A stretch of 64,000 nt of DNA from Neodontobutis hainanensis (lineage: Eukaryota; Chordata; Actinopteri; Gobiiformes; Odontobutidae). Position numbers and translations under genes: made by a program. The notes under the pieces are model-generated. The model was given only the letters and a program-made list of their open reading frames with translations. It was not told the origin of the DNA and did no database searches. The first letter of the stretch is position 1. Every line of letters begins with the position of its first letter. The stretch is from NCBI GenBank assembly GCA_024349245.1, contig JALDNG010000041.1, positions 8,485,001 to 8,549,000 on the forward strand, in the 5' to 3' direction. Below are positions 1-11,621 of the stretch, piece after piece.

Positions 1-1221
1 ACTATTTGGAGTTTAAAACATTTTCCCCAACTAAAAAAAAATAAAAGGATCTTTAATTTATGCAGAATCTTTAATTTATTATCTATTAATCCAACCACGT
101 GCTGCTTCATGTCAGGTTATGCCCTGTTTAACCCCTATACACCGCTATTGCTCTTCATTAATTTCAGTAAAACACAAGGATAACAAGTCCCTTGTGAACA
201 GTGTGTGTTTCTATAAATATATGACTAGTGAGAGTCTGATTGATGGTGTCTCTACTTGATTCTTCATCTCCTCCACTTATAATCTATTTAAGGTGCATTT
301 ATTTAGTTCATTGTTCTTATTTAGCTCATGTCCCTTGAGTTTGCAAGCAAAATTAGCCATATAAAAGGAAAAAAAAACAAAACTCGACTTTTGTCCAGCC
401 TTTCTTTAAACAATGTGCCAGCTCTAGACACGGCCTGTAAGTAAGTGCACTACCTGCCAATCGCACAAGATTCAATTCTAAACTAACTGTAACTGGTCTT
501 TGTTCAGGCTTCCAGGAGTGAAAACAATCCAAGAGAGACATTGTAAAAAATGTATTTCACAACATCAATACAAATAAATCCCCAACCCCAGACTCAGTAG
601 ATCCTGTTTAATTTGACTTGTTTACTTGAGAGGCTCGGAGCCTGCTGACGGTGTGGGATGGGTCTGGGGTCATGTTTGATTTCTAAATGGAGAGGCAGGT
701 TGAACTAATTAACCACTGAAGCAATGAACCAGGGAGCCACCACAATAATAACTGCTGATATTGATTTGTGCTACACTAACATGCAAGGGTTTATTAGTGC
801 AAAATTCAGCTGCTCTGATAAACTCTTTGAACAGAAGTGTTTCTTTAGATCAAACACTGAGGTAATATTTTGGTATGCTGCTTTTCATAAATGAGTAGAG
901 AGTTATGTGTTTTTGAATATGATCATGACAAATTAAGATTTCACGTGGAAGTGGATAAATATCATAACTTCAACACCATTACCTTTATTATAAGCACTCT
1001 GAAAATGTAATCATCAATCTTAGAAGCCTAGACAACTGTTAGAATAATAAAACTAAATATATCCGTTTTGGTTATTTGTTTAAATGCATTCCTTTCACTT
1101 CGTAACCATAACCCGTTGTGTGTTCCTAGCATGTCATTAGAACTAAAACCCAGTTGTTGAGAAAACATCCTACCATAAAAAGTGCTAATGTGTCAAACCA
1201 GCCATACCCATGGATAGCCAT
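1..1221. other. unique AT-rich DNA, no feature recognised
   Basis: Short open frames only, none with recognisable protein features. No repeat family was recognised. Confidence 0.5.
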
Positions 1222-1224
1222 TTA

Positions 1225-1492
1225 ATGCTAGCTTCAAAAAAGGCCCCAACCCCGGGCCTGGCTCAGGGTGGGGCCCCGGTCACGCCATACAGGGCGACGT
1301 AACGGTCCTTGATCTTTTCTTTTCCATAAAGGGTTTTGAACCGCTCTTTGTCCGGCCCGTCACCTAGGACCTTTTTGCCTTGGGAGACCCTTCCAGGGGT
1401 ATATAGCCCCCGACAACATAGCTCCTAGGATTATTCGGGCACTCAAACCCCTCCACCACGATAAGGTGGCACTTCAGAAAGGGGTTGCTCAA
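1225..1492 (-). mobile_element. Rex3-type (RTE clade) LINE, 5' region fragment
   Basis: Read on the minus strand this is the GC-rich 5' leader of a Rex3-like fish retrotransposon: a segment with the motif ATCGTGGTGGAGGGG, then CCTAGGAGCTATGTTGTC, then a part ending in GGGCCGGACAAAGAG and a GGCCCCACCCTGAGCC-like block. The shorter stretch at 28990-29060 carries the same CCTAGGAGCTATGT motif and the same ATNGTGGTGGAGG motif. No coding part of the element is present, so this is a 5' leader fragment cut off from its ORF. The clade assignment comes from memory of the family, not from a search. Confidence 0.7.
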
Positions 1493-2660
1493 ATAAAATA
1501 ATAATAATTATTAGTAGAGCATCAGTGCCCACAAATGGGTCTCAGTAAATTAAATATTAGGCATAGTTCCAGTCATTTTAGTCTTTTGCAAGTGTTTCAG
1601 GCTGTAGCCCGGGGGCAATACCTCTGAAAAAGTTCTCCTCCATTCTGAGACGCACAACTTTGCAGAAAAAACGTAACAAGGCCCATTTTCAAACTGCATT
1701 TCTGCCAGTGCTGTACAAACTTAATGAGAGCCAGAGTCTATTTTAATTCATTTTTTAAAATAATGATTTATATTTAAAGATAATCACTTGCCACCGCAAT
1801 CTAACATTTGCTCTAACAAGCATCAAAACAAAGGCCACATACTCACATAAAGTTAATATCTCAAAGTTCATTTTAATGAGCGCAGTTTTTGTTATGGGAA
1901 TTGTAAACTTATATAATATTATTATCTTATTATTATAATAATATTATCATATTATATATTATCATATATTATTATTAGTACTGTTCATTCTGTTCAGGTC
2001 ATGACATATTACCACCCATCTACGTTATGGGAAATGTGGAGGCGGCAACCGTCATCTCCTCCTAAACTGTGTGTCCTGCTGGATATAAAAACCCATATAT
2101 TGTTTAAATCTTTAAGCAAAACCTTCCGCGTACCCATGTTACTGTGTGTCTGTTTTGTTTCTCCTTGCAAGAATTAAACCTGTCTATTATTTTCAAATCA
2201 TTTACCGTCGCCATCCTCTGCTCAATTAATCTGTAACGAAAATTCTTATAACAGTTGTTTAACCCATAATATTTTTTATAATAGATAAAAAGTGCAAAAA
2301 GAAAAAGATGAAAATAAGATTGGCCGACTTAAATAACAATTGTGATGTTTTCTGTTTATTGTGACTTCAAGTAGAACTAAAGCCTGTTTTTGAGCTTTGG
2401 GCTATTTTCCTGATAAACAAATCTATGATGGTTGCCATAAGCAAGGATAATGTTTTTTTGATTAGACGCAAATCCCATCTCTTTTTGAAGTTGCCGACCT
2501 TTTCACATTTTGACTTCGGATTTCTAGTTGGAGTGTCACTATTGGATATGAGAACATGTATACAGTACAGAGAGTGCCATACTTACATGTTTTACTGATT
2601 AGGTACATTTTATGTTTTCAAGTTCAGCGACACACATCGAGTTGTAACACACCTTAATCT
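1493..2660. other. no gene recognised; contains an AT-rich tract
   Basis: Mostly unique sequence. From about 1905 to 1980 it is almost pure A/T with repeated ATTATTAT and ATATTAT words. Nothing coding was seen. Confidence 0.5.
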
Positions 2661-2984
2661 TTATTTATTATTATTATTTATTATTACATAAATTTTATGT
2701 AGCGCTTTTCTGGGGACGCAAATGCGCTTTACATATCAATTATTAATTCACTCCACAGTCACACACTGGTGGTAGTAAGCTACATCTGTAACCACAGCTG
2801 CTCTGGGGCAGACTGACCTACGGACTCTCCGACCATCACCAAATACATTCACATTCTCACACAATCATAAAGGCATGGTGGGTTAAGTGTCTTGCCCAAG
2901 GACACAACGACAGTATGAACTGTGGGGAGAGCGGGAATCGAACCTACTATCTTCTGGTTGAAGGACGGCGCTCTACCACTGAAA
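2661..2984 (-). mobile_element. tRNA-headed SINE (family S1, ATT-tail type)
   Basis: On the minus strand a tRNA-like head (A box near the right end, B box reading GGTTCGATTCCCG around 2930-2942) is followed by the body motif GTCCTTGGGCAAGACACTT and a long 3' part ending in GCGCTACATAAAATTTATG and an (ATT)n tail at 2661-2686. Other copies with this tail lie at 3794, 14056 and 47871. RNA polymerase III boxes in the head and a LINE-like tail fit a SINE copied by a LINE. The very start of the head is missing, so the copy is slightly 5' truncated. Confidence 0.85.
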
Positions 2985-3204
2985 ACCACTAAAAAGAGAT
3001 TTAACCATTTTTATCCCAAAATGTGTTAAAAGAGGAGTACTTTCCACATTAACTGGAGACAGGTGCGTAGCAGGAAGTGCATGAAATACTGGCCCAAACA
3101 ATGCATAAAGAATCCCGCACACTTTCTGACTTGAAACAACAGTCAACCCCAAAAAGTGACAATGTCCTGATGAGGCTGAAGTTCAAGCCAGGTGAGTTAA
3201 AGGC

Positions 3205-3407
3205 AAGAGGGGCTCAGTGGTAGAGCGGTTGTCCCTCAACTGGAAGGTTGGTGGTTCAATTCCCGCTCTCCCCACAGTTCCAACTGTCGTTTTGTCGTTG
3301 GGCAAGAACACCTTGCCTCCAGTGGTGTTCCAGCTGTAACACTGAGAAATGAAGCTTAATGTAAGTCACTTTGGATAAAAAGTGTCAGCCAAATGTTTAA
3401 AATGTAA
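3205..3407 (+). mobile_element. tRNA-headed SINE (family S1, L2-tail type)
   Basis: The plus strand has an A-box-like GGCTCAGTGG at 3211, a B box GGTTCAATTCC at 3253-3263, the body motif CCCCACAGTTC and a decayed form of the GTAAGTCGCTTTGGATAAAA tail at 3361. This tail matches the 3' end of the L2-like LINE at 34984, unlike the ATT-type tail of the copy at 2661. The tail is diverged (AAGTGTCAGCCAAATG), so this is an old copy. Confidence 0.85.
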
Positions 3408-3793
3408 GCAGTTGTTTGCATTCTTTTTATTATTAAAAAAAATCTGTCAACTGGCTAATTACCAGGCTGTGTGCGCTTCATCAATGCTGCAATGCCAAAA
3501 CCGAAACAGCCTAATGTTGAATAGTCTGTACTCTTAGTCTGGACATACAAAATGTTAAAGCCTTTCTTTAACATTTTTCTAAGGCCTCTTATATTCACAA
3601 TAAAAAGCAGTGGCATTAGAATTATAACGTTGCACTGCAGCTAAGATTCTCGTGAGATTTGGGACTTTGCCAACTCACAAAGATCCATCTTGAACTGCTC
3701 CAAGCAAAAACTTCTTTTCCCTCAATTTAATGGACGCAACGTAAATTTAGACTGACTTCAGAGCCAGTGGGAAGGCTTTTTCTTACTGGTTAT
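3408..3793. other. unique DNA between SINE copies
   Basis: No coding or repeat signal was recognised in this stretch. Confidence 0.4.
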
Positions 3794-4014
3794 GATTATG
3801 ATTGTGTGAGAATGTGAATGTATGTGGTGATGGTCGGAGAGGCCGTAGGCTGCCACGTCTCTGTCAGTCTACCCCAGAGCAGCTGTGGTTACAGATGTAG
3901 CTTACTACCACCAGTGTGTGACGGTGGATTGAATGAATAATTGATATGTAAAGCATCTATATAAAATTGATGTAGTAATAATAATAATAATAATAATAAT
4001 AATATTAATAATAA
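3794..4014 (+). mobile_element. 5'-truncated SINE (family S1, ATT-tail type)
   Basis: The tRNA head is absent. The sequence begins in the middle part (GAATGTGAATGTATGTGGTG), passes through CAGCTGTGGTTACAGATGTA and ends in the GATATGTAAAGC tail plus an (ATA/ATT)n run at 3976-4014. It is the same family as the reversed copies at 2661, 14056 and 47871. The leucine-rich open frame on the opposite strand is only the translated trinucleotide tail. Confidence 0.85.
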
Positions 4015-5039
4015 TTGTGAGTATCCAATGTGCCAGTTCAAACAACCAAGAAACTGACCACAAGAAACTGTACTGGTAAGAAATGTAATAATTTTAGATG
4101 CCCCCATACTTGTTTTGTTCTGAACGCCTTGTGTGCATTACCAGTATTTGACTGTTGTGATAATCTTCATAGGACGTGGTTAAATTACATTAAAGTAAAT
4201 GCAAAGCCAATTGTGACAGGATCAATTGAGATAGTGACCTGCAAAGCAAAATAGAGTAACAAAATAGTGTTAGCTGTCTGGGAACGTTTTAGTCAGTGTC
4301 CATAATATTGAACAATTGGTTCAATAAGTGTATTATTTGAAAATGTGTGAGTTTATGAACCAACTGTTTCAGCCATCCGCCATCATTTTATGTCCATAAT
4401 GTCAAATAATTCCTTGTGATAAACGAGACACTGACAGTGTAAGATTGATTGTTGCAGATGGTTGTGTTAGCCCAACAAAATTAGAGGACACAAGATTGGA
4501 ATCCGTGTCCCTTTTCATAATAAATGCTGGACCCATTTACATTCTTCTTAATCCAAATTTAGACAATGATGACTTTTGTGTTCCTAATTATCAAAACTAG
4601 TCTGATGTACACACATTATTTTTATGCATTTCTTACTAAATTTTTTACTGATGCAGAAATAACTGGAATAAATTTTATTTCTTGGAGATTGAAGTAGGAA
4701 AAATGTAAAAAGGATTTTAGGAATAGGCATTTTCCACAAATAAAATATTTGAATATTTAAGCTAAATTTAGAATAATTTGTTTAAATAAACTTTAATGGG
4801 AGAGGCATTAATTTATGAAATTTATTTCTAAACGTCATTTCCGAACAAGCGTATTGGGGTAGGCTAGGCCAGAAACAAAGTTACAGGGTTCATACTGTGT
4901 TTTGTAGCTGATCATTAAACAGTGTTTCATATTAATGTAATAACAAGCAGATTTTGTTTAAAGTCCAAACTTTACTGCATTTAGAAGAAGACGCCATATT
5001 GTTCACAAACGAACCAAATCTACTGAACGGCTCTTTAAG
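4015..5039. other. no feature recognised
   Basis: AT-rich unique sequence. The open frame at 4030-4254 starts in the SINE tail and shows no domain. Confidence 0.45.
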
Positions 5040-5290
5040 AAGAAGGATGGGAATTGGGTTGCAGTCTTTTTTTCCACACAGAAGTTTTGCTGCTCCACTG
5101 AGTGAGTGGACAGGTGTGTGTCACCTTCTTCTCCTGCTCTCTGTGTGTCACCGTGTTGTCACGTGACGCAGCGGCAGACGTGAACAGAGCAGGAACAGGA
5201 CGAGTGAGCACCGTGTGGACTTATTTTACTGCAGTCCAAAACACTGCCTGTTGTGATCTTTGTATAAAAGCCTGTTTGCTTATTATGGAT
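5040..5290 (+). pseudogene. hAT transposon 5' end with partial BED zinc finger
   Basis: A leader rich in CTCCTGCTCTCTGTGTGTCA (around 5129) is followed by an open frame reading VWTYFTAV at about 5213-5236 and then ACCDLC, with the two cysteine codons at 5252 and 5261. A hydrophobic/aromatic start followed by C-x2-C is the first half of a BED finger, the DNA-binding domain at the N terminus of ZBED-like hAT transposases. The His half of the finger is lost: after the cysteines the frame turns into unrelated sequence. A related leader lies at 22851-23010. The hAT call rests on the motif and on the paired copies in this window. Confidence 0.6.
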
Positions 5291-7254
5291 TTATTTCATA
5301 TATGGTCATTTTTTTTAAAGCTCCCGGTAATTATCAAACCTCAAACAAAATAAATGTTTATTGGATTGACAGTGAATTGACAGTGACAATGAATTGGTTC
5401 ATTTAAGTAGCTTGTATTACAACATAAAGGGCTTATGCTCTTTGTGAATGAATCAAGTTTGATAGAATTTTGGAATTGGCCTCAGTTGAACTGAATGGCA
5501 TCAAATAAAATGTGAGTTGAGTTCAGTTTTGAAAAGCACTGTAAATGGAAAAATCTTGCATCCAAAGCAAGTTGTCCACCTCGTGACCTGTTCAATGGAG
5601 AGGTCTGGTCTAGTCTTCAATGTAAAGAAAAAATATACAATAACAAAAAACAAAGGGTCCAAATATACTACAAATTGGCCTCTCTTGTTACAAGGCTTTA
5701 TAGATGCATTTTTAGGATAAAAAGAGAATGAATACTGTGTAACGTTAAATGAAGTGTAGCTAAATGTTTTTTTAGGTAAAAAGGGTTCTGTCAGACTACA
5801 CAATACTCAAACTTATACGGCTGACTATTGAACTGCTGTTTGTATTTTTTGCTAGTAACATTACATATGCTAGTACTTTTCTTTTGAGTCAATGACAAGA
5901 CATCAATCAGAGATGGAATGCAACAGAAAATAGGAATACTTATCTAATATGTCTGCTTCTTACAGTAAAATCTCCACTCAAACTCAACCCTGGCCACTGC
6001 AACGGTATAAGCAGTATCGTGCTGAATGTTTTGATAAAGCAATTTTCATTTGCAATCTCAAAAATGCATCCTTGTGTTGTGCAGAAAGCAAAACCATTAT
6101 AAAGAGCACAAAAATGTAACTACTGCTAAGAGAATGCTTCTCCCTTAATGTTCCCAGTACAGCCATTAAAGAACACCCAACAACTCGGCTCAGTCTGAAT
6201 CCTGTTCGTCAGATGGCTCCTCGGCAGTCATTTATCAGTCAGCAAGTGTTGGAGCCAAAGAATGCAAGGTCAGCTCAGGGAAGGGACACGTCTGGGCACT
6301 GGTTTTATCTTCCTTCCAAACCTTTACAAATTGGACGGACAATGTATCAAAGCCAAGCCTAAATGACTGCGAATTGTACCTGATGCTGCTAGGCCTTAAA
6401 GAGATGTCATTTATCAGACAACAATGTGATAAGAGCAGATCGGGCAGATAATCAAGTCAAATGTACATTTTTATTCATAATCTCAAAAGGAAACAGGTGT
6501 GGTAACTAGCTGTGTGGACTTTACAATAAAGTTACATCTTTGTTACACGAAACATTGAATCTTAAAGCAATGTGATGTTTTAGCCCATACCATTTTTTCC
6601 CCTGCCGTTTTTAAACTAAAATAACACACCTTGGTTCATGCCGTGACCACAACTTTTGCTGAACTACAAAGTCTAAATTTTAACAAATTCCATACACCTC
6701 CACCTAGCAGCGAATTCAGAACAATTTAGACAGATTAAATAGCAATAATCATCCAAATTTTGTGCTTTTGTTAAATATTATAGGTTAAATTGCAAAGGTT
6801 TCGACCACGATAAGCACCTGCAGACTGTGAATTACAGACACTCAGTACTCACTCAGAGGGTCCTTGTCTCCGGGTTGAGTGAGGTGTCATGCACGCTGTG
6901 GCACCAGCAGAGATCAGCAGCGTCTGGCTGTCACAAGAATGAATGAGTGGGCTTACCTCAAGGCCTCTGGCACGACAGTCCTCAGCTCCCCAGTTACTCG
7001 ACATCTAGCAGACAGTCTACCTCCATCAGTACCGACATGTCGACGTCAGTCTCCTGGGACACTAGGTGCAGCTCCAGTTTAAACTCACACTGCAGACACT
7101 CTGGTAGACGGCAGAGATGTACACAAGTCTATTTACATGCGCTACTTAATGTTAGAAATTTGAGTATTATCAAATATTTTGAATCATTTTGAAAAAGGCT
7201 TTAAAGTTATTTTCAATATAAATGCTTAGTGGTACTGCATGCAGGTGTTTTTGT
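5291..7254. other. mostly unique DNA; GC-richer patch at 6840-7120
   Basis: No repeat family was recognised with confidence. The patch 6840-7120 is richer in G and C than its surroundings and has overlapping open frames on both strands. On the minus strand, 7090 down to about 6990 reads an acidic segment that includes ETDVDMSVLMEVD before a stop. No domain was recognised. Confidence 0.35.
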
Positions 7255-7490
7255 CCTTCTAGAGTGAAACTGTTTGGATTTAAGTTTCAAGACACGTTCT
7301 AAATAGGGCCTTGAAATTCAGACATTGCTGTCCTCAAAGGAATGCCCGGTCTCTTTGAGGTGAAAGTGGACTGCAGACTCAGCTCCACCCGCGTTGGCTC
7401 TTCTGTGCTGATACATTGTCTAATGCCTTTGCTCTAACCTTTTCTCCAACATGACCTGGATGACTGAAAACCTTCACAGACTTACTCAAG
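7255..7490. repeat. diverged copy sharing the end of a foldback element
   Basis: Positions 7425-7481 match 25196-25252, the right arm of the foldback element at 25028-25263, with about six differences over 57 bases. The common core is GACCTGGATGACTGA followed by ACCTTCACAGAC. The matching inverted left arm was not found here, so this is either a single-ended copy or another part of the same family. The left boundary is uncertain. Confidence 0.5.
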
Positions 7491-7842
7491 TACTATGTAA
7501 CTTCTCAATCGTCAGTTACTTTTTTATTTTTATTTTCTTTATAAACTATGTGATCAGAGAGACAAATATATAAAATAATGCAAACTGAAAGAGTGCAAAT
7601 TCTGTTATTTTCCAATTATAAATAATAATAAACAATAATCACTTTTTACAAACATAAAGCTTTTGAAACCAATACCTACAGCAGGTAACGTACTGTGTTT
7701 GAACAGTGCAAACTACTTCCAGTTAAGATATACTGTATATTCACTCCAAATGGAACAGCAGGCTCAGCTTGTGGACATACTAGAACTCACTTTACCATAA
7801 ACTCTGTGAGTCTGTGCATATTTGGTAAAACATGCTTGTTCT
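7491..7842. other. no feature recognised
   Basis: AT-rich, no coding signal. Confidence 0.4.
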
Positions 7843-8165
7843 TCAGCAGGTGATGTGACAGTTAAGCTTCAGAAGTAGCTGGCTCCGAAGGGTCTTGTTG
7901 TGAAGCTGTGACCGTTTATCAGTGAACAGAAGCCCTGCATGACTAAAAAGTCTCTGCAGGAAAACCTGAGTGACAGCTACTTGATAAGGTATGCAGTAGA
8001 TCCATACATCCAGTGGATAGAAAATGAAAGGTACCTCTCCAGCTTTCCTGCTTCTGGTTTTCCTGACCCCATGGATCAAAAGAGGTCATCATCATCAGAG
8101 AAGCTGCTGTTTGTGCTGACGTCATCAAACTCAGAGTCTAGGTGATGTCTGATGAAGTCAAGAGC
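7843..8165 (-). pseudogene. hAT transposase C-terminal fragment (dimerisation domain)
   Basis: The minus-strand frame from 8079 to 7843 contains QRLFSHAGLLFTDKRSQL, followed by a leucine-rich LLLKLNCHI. This matches the hAT dimerisation pattern (E-R-x-F-S-x-A-G, then K-R-x-x-L, then a Leu-rich helix ending in Cys/Asn), by which two hAT transposases pair. Upstream, another frame gives an acidic SSFSDDDDLF stretch at about 8100-8135, usual before this domain. The two parts are out of frame, so the copy is a relic. It may belong to the same family as the BED fragments at 5040 and 22851, but the link cannot be shown here. Confidence 0.7.
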
Positions 8166-8866
8166 TGTGGAAAGATAAATGTTAAAAAAAATAGGTCTGT
8201 TCATTATTCTTACTCTTCTACTGTATAGGCTCCTGAGGTTCTAAATCTTTCTAACACTTTGTCACTGACTTACTGTAATCCTAAATGACAGGAACATTAT
8301 AAAGATTCATATACTGTATGTTAGTGTCTACTAGCTCACAATTGAATTAATAAACAAGTATATTTACCAGCTTTTAGGCATTGGAAGACTTTGAGATTCG
8401 CTCTTGTGCAAACACAACGGGAGTGTATTTTTAGTAAGGGTGTTGGCCACACTACTACAGCCAGCTGTGTACAGACACAACCAGGACACAAGTGCTTTTC
8501 TCATGTTTACAAAGCCTTCCAGCAAATAAAACCCAGATCCATGTAAATGACACATTCAACTAAACAATAAAGCATCATATTGAATCATTACCAAACAAAC
8601 TTTACTGCTAATGCTAGACTACATTTACCTGAATGGCTGTTTATTTCCAGAGCCGTGCTGCCTTCACAGAACATGAGGCATAAATGGCACAAATGCGGCT
8701 CATGGAAAAACAACCATAGACATCATTTTTTCCAGTCTCTCCAAAACCAATTGCTTTATTTGTGTCACGCGTTGATGTGCAGTATCTTCTCAGTATTAGC
8801 ACTCTGCTAAGTTGAAAGCTTTCATTCTCCACAATTCAGTAGCTAAATTTATTTTACAGACAGAAA
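8166..8866. other. no feature recognised
   Basis: Short overlapping open frames without domains; probably unique DNA. Confidence 0.4.
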
Positions 8867-9130
8867 TATTGAAATGTTTGTTGGTCTACCTGACCTTTTC
8901 ATTTTCCACTTCTTTATTAGAGTTTGAACACTGCTGATTGGCATTCTCAATTCCTTGGATATCTTTTAATATTCCTTTCCTGTTTTAAAAAGTTAAAATA
9001 ACTTTTCATTTTCCACTGGAGCAGATCCTTTGACAATTCAAACCTGTTTATGTCAACTTGTGTGCATGTTATCAGGCCAAAATCATCAGGGTATTTAAAC
9101 TTTTATTGGGGTCATTTGGGTAGTTTCTGA
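8867..9130 (-). mobile_element. Tc1 family B fragment
   Basis: Contains GTTTGTTGGTCTACCTGACC, then CACTGCTGATTGGCATTCTC and TCAATTCCTTGGATATCTTT, which are antisense to the N-terminal helix-turn-helix region of a Tc1 transposase. It then jumps to the terminal part GTCAACTTGTGTGCATGTTA and AGGGTCATTTGGGTAGTTTC-like sequence. The same words occur in the longer copy at 44751-45960 (around 45495-45620 and 45870) and, inverted, at 47355. Internal deletion and substitutions make it non-functional. Confidence 0.85.
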
Positions 9131-9636
9131 AGCTGTAGATTGTGTTGCACTCTGTATAAGTCTCTTCTGTTTCAGCATTGAACACAGCTGCCATATTTCC
9201 TGTGTTTTCATTCCTGCTACATCTAAGAGTTTGTGAGGCTATGCCGTCACAGTTTGTGTGGGGTATGCTTTCCTATGTCTGATTGGTGAAATGATGTACT
9301 ACCGGCATCTCTCTGGCAAAAATAATGTGTTGAATAAAGGTAAAAAAAAATATTAAATTAATTTACAATTTACATTGAGAACTGAAGCGAGCGTTGCAAC
9401 CACGTCAACATTTTGTTTGTGTTTATTTACACCAAGGACGTCAGCCTCGCAGCGCTTAAGCTTCACCCCCTCTGTTTGCCGACTTCATCATATTTCTGTG
9501 GATATTCTTGCATCTTCAAATGGGTTTACTACGAAATTATTAACTAATTTATCTCAGATTATGTTTGTTGTTACTGAGACGTGCTTATACTCGTAGCTAC
9601 TGTTGGTAATCTAAATCCAAAGTGTGTTGTGTTACA
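9131..9636. other. no feature recognised
   Basis: An open frame at 9375-9596 has no recognisable domain. The stretch may be the 5' side of the exon-like segment that follows. Confidence 0.35.
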
Positions 9637-9900
9637 GGAACACTGATGGAGCTGCCTTTCCCAGAGTGTCCCAGGTCTAGCTCTACACCAATAAAGAAGA
9701 AAAGGTACGAGGTGTCCACTAATGAGTCCAGCTACCATCCAGATGGAAGTGAGAGCACCACTGTATGGTCTTAAAACTAAATAAAAGTTTGTATATCTTT
9801 TTGTTTTATTTTCAGAAGGACCTGGTTTCTTTCCTGCATCACTGTTGAAGATACTTCATCCTTCAAGTTTGCTGCTATCTATCATCTCATAGGTTCTGTC
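9637..9900 (+). other. exon-like pair, possibly from a transposon-derived gene
   Basis: After the acceptor-like GTGTTACAG ending at 9638, one frame is open and reads ECPRSSSTPIKKKRYEVS, then NESSYHPDGSESTTV, before a donor-like GTATGG near 9763. A second acceptor-like TTTTATTTTCAG precedes an open segment starting AAGGACCTGG at about 9814. A linker with a basic patch and a Ser/Asp/Tyr-rich tail resembles the region upstream of the DDE domain in some fish THAP/ISL2EU-type transposases. This is recalled similarity only; a chance open frame is possible. Confidence 0.3.
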
Positions 9901-11566
9901 TTTAAAAAAAGCAATTAGCACTAAAGTTTATGAGACGTAGCTTCACTGACAAAATTTAGACAAATTCAATACAGTCAAGATTCTTTAGAATTTTGGAACA
10001 GTGCATGAAGTTATGATGAGCCTGTTAAACACTGATTCTTGTGTTTATCAAACACAAGGCAGGGATTTTAGTCCCACTTTATCAGCCTGGCCATAGCTGT
10101 CTGTCATCGGCAACATTCGACAAAAAGGTTTTATTTGAAAACCCTTCTCTATCCTGGGTGACTGTGCATGATGGTTCGATCACATCCAAGATATGCCTAG
10201 CACCACACTCTTCTGGGGAGGAGGCATAGCCCGAGGATGTAGGGGGTTAGAAGCTACTACTACTTAGAAACAACAAGCTTTCTGAATATTGTTTTTTTTT
10301 TTTTTTTTCAAGTGCTCACAGTAAAATAAGCTATAAAAAGTACAGATTTATGTACCAGACATTATAAGCAAGTGTGTTAGTTTAAAAGATAATGTGTTTC
10401 TAATAAGTTCAAGATCTAAAAACACAGCTTGTCATATGAACCATAAACTGTATTGTTCATCTCACTTCCATTTGTAGATGTTTAAATCTTAAATGGCTGC
10501 TTCTATCACATTTGCCAAGGTTATGTTTAACAAGTCTGTCAAATATTGTACACCTACTTTTACTCTGATGTGGATTTCCAATAATTTCCACAGTTAACCC
10601 TTCTATTCCCCGACTATCCATTTTTAGTTTGTTAATGGTTGCTCCAGTAAATCTCTTCACAAATACTCTGCAAATGGATCTTCTGATACTAACATGTCAC
10701 AATTTATCTGTTGTGTTTTTGCTCATGTTTTGTATTTTCCACATTTAATTTGACGGACCCCAGGTGCACACCGAATCGTGTGGCTCTGTGTTTTGTCCAC
10801 TGAATATGGCCAGAATATAAAAGAACAATCATACCGCTGCAGATCTGAATCATTGCCAAGTTAAAATAACCTTACTGTGTGATGCCTGCAGCAAGCCAAG
10901 CAATCCCCTCTCATCCTGATGAAACCAAATGAACACACCTGCGCACCAGCTGCCCAAAAAGGAAGATGTTCAATTCAACTTCCCTCTCTTTTATATCTAT
11001 TATACTTAAAGAGGATTCAAACAATATATGTACTGCTATCTGTCTCTGCACGCCATTGGTGTCCCTCCCATCATCTGTTCTTGATAATCTCCACGTACAA
11101 TCAGAAAAAAAAAACAACAAAAAAAAAGACATTTGCATAAAGGTGCACTGTGAAAAGGTTAGCGTGCTTGTTGGGTGATGTTCAGCCAAGAGAAGAGCTG
11201 CGGAGGTGGTAAAAGTATGTATTTGGCATTGTGTGGGCGTCGAGGAGGCTGTTTAATGTCAGAAATCACTGGAACACCTTTTAACTTACACTGCTACCTG
11301 CTTCCTCTGTGGCTGCTGAATAATGCCGCCTCCTGATAGCCCAGCAGTGGGTCTGGTTTAATCTAACTGACTGTTTTAGCACATATTTATTTTTTCATAA
11401 TAGTGTGTAGCTTGAGTGTGAGTGCCTGCTGTTCACCAGGGGATTGAAAAATAAAGGGCAATGGCATCTCAACATTTACTGATGGTCTGGACAAATATGC
11501 TTTTGAATTTGAGGCTGGTCAGTAGGTTAATGGCTTTATTATCAAGACTGAAGATATTAAAATGGG

Positions 11567-11569
<3 letters not shown>
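9901..11569. other. no gene recognised; poly-T at 10291-10309
   Basis: Unique sequence with a T run near 10291 and A runs near 11107-11128. The overlapping open frames at 10911-11189 on both strands show no domain. Confidence 0.4.

Positions 11570-11620
<51 letters not shown>
11570..11620. repeat. (AC)n microsatellite, about 25 units
   Basis: Uninterrupted AC dinucleotides run directly into the terminal sequence of the Tc1 element that starts at 11621. The cysteine/valine and threonine/histidine open frames across it are artefacts of the dinucleotide. Confidence 0.98.

Positions 11621-11621
<1 letters not shown>

Noticed and set aside
3889..4107. Leucine-rich open frame on the minus strand
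   Set aside because: It is the translated (ATT/ATA)n tail of a SINE.
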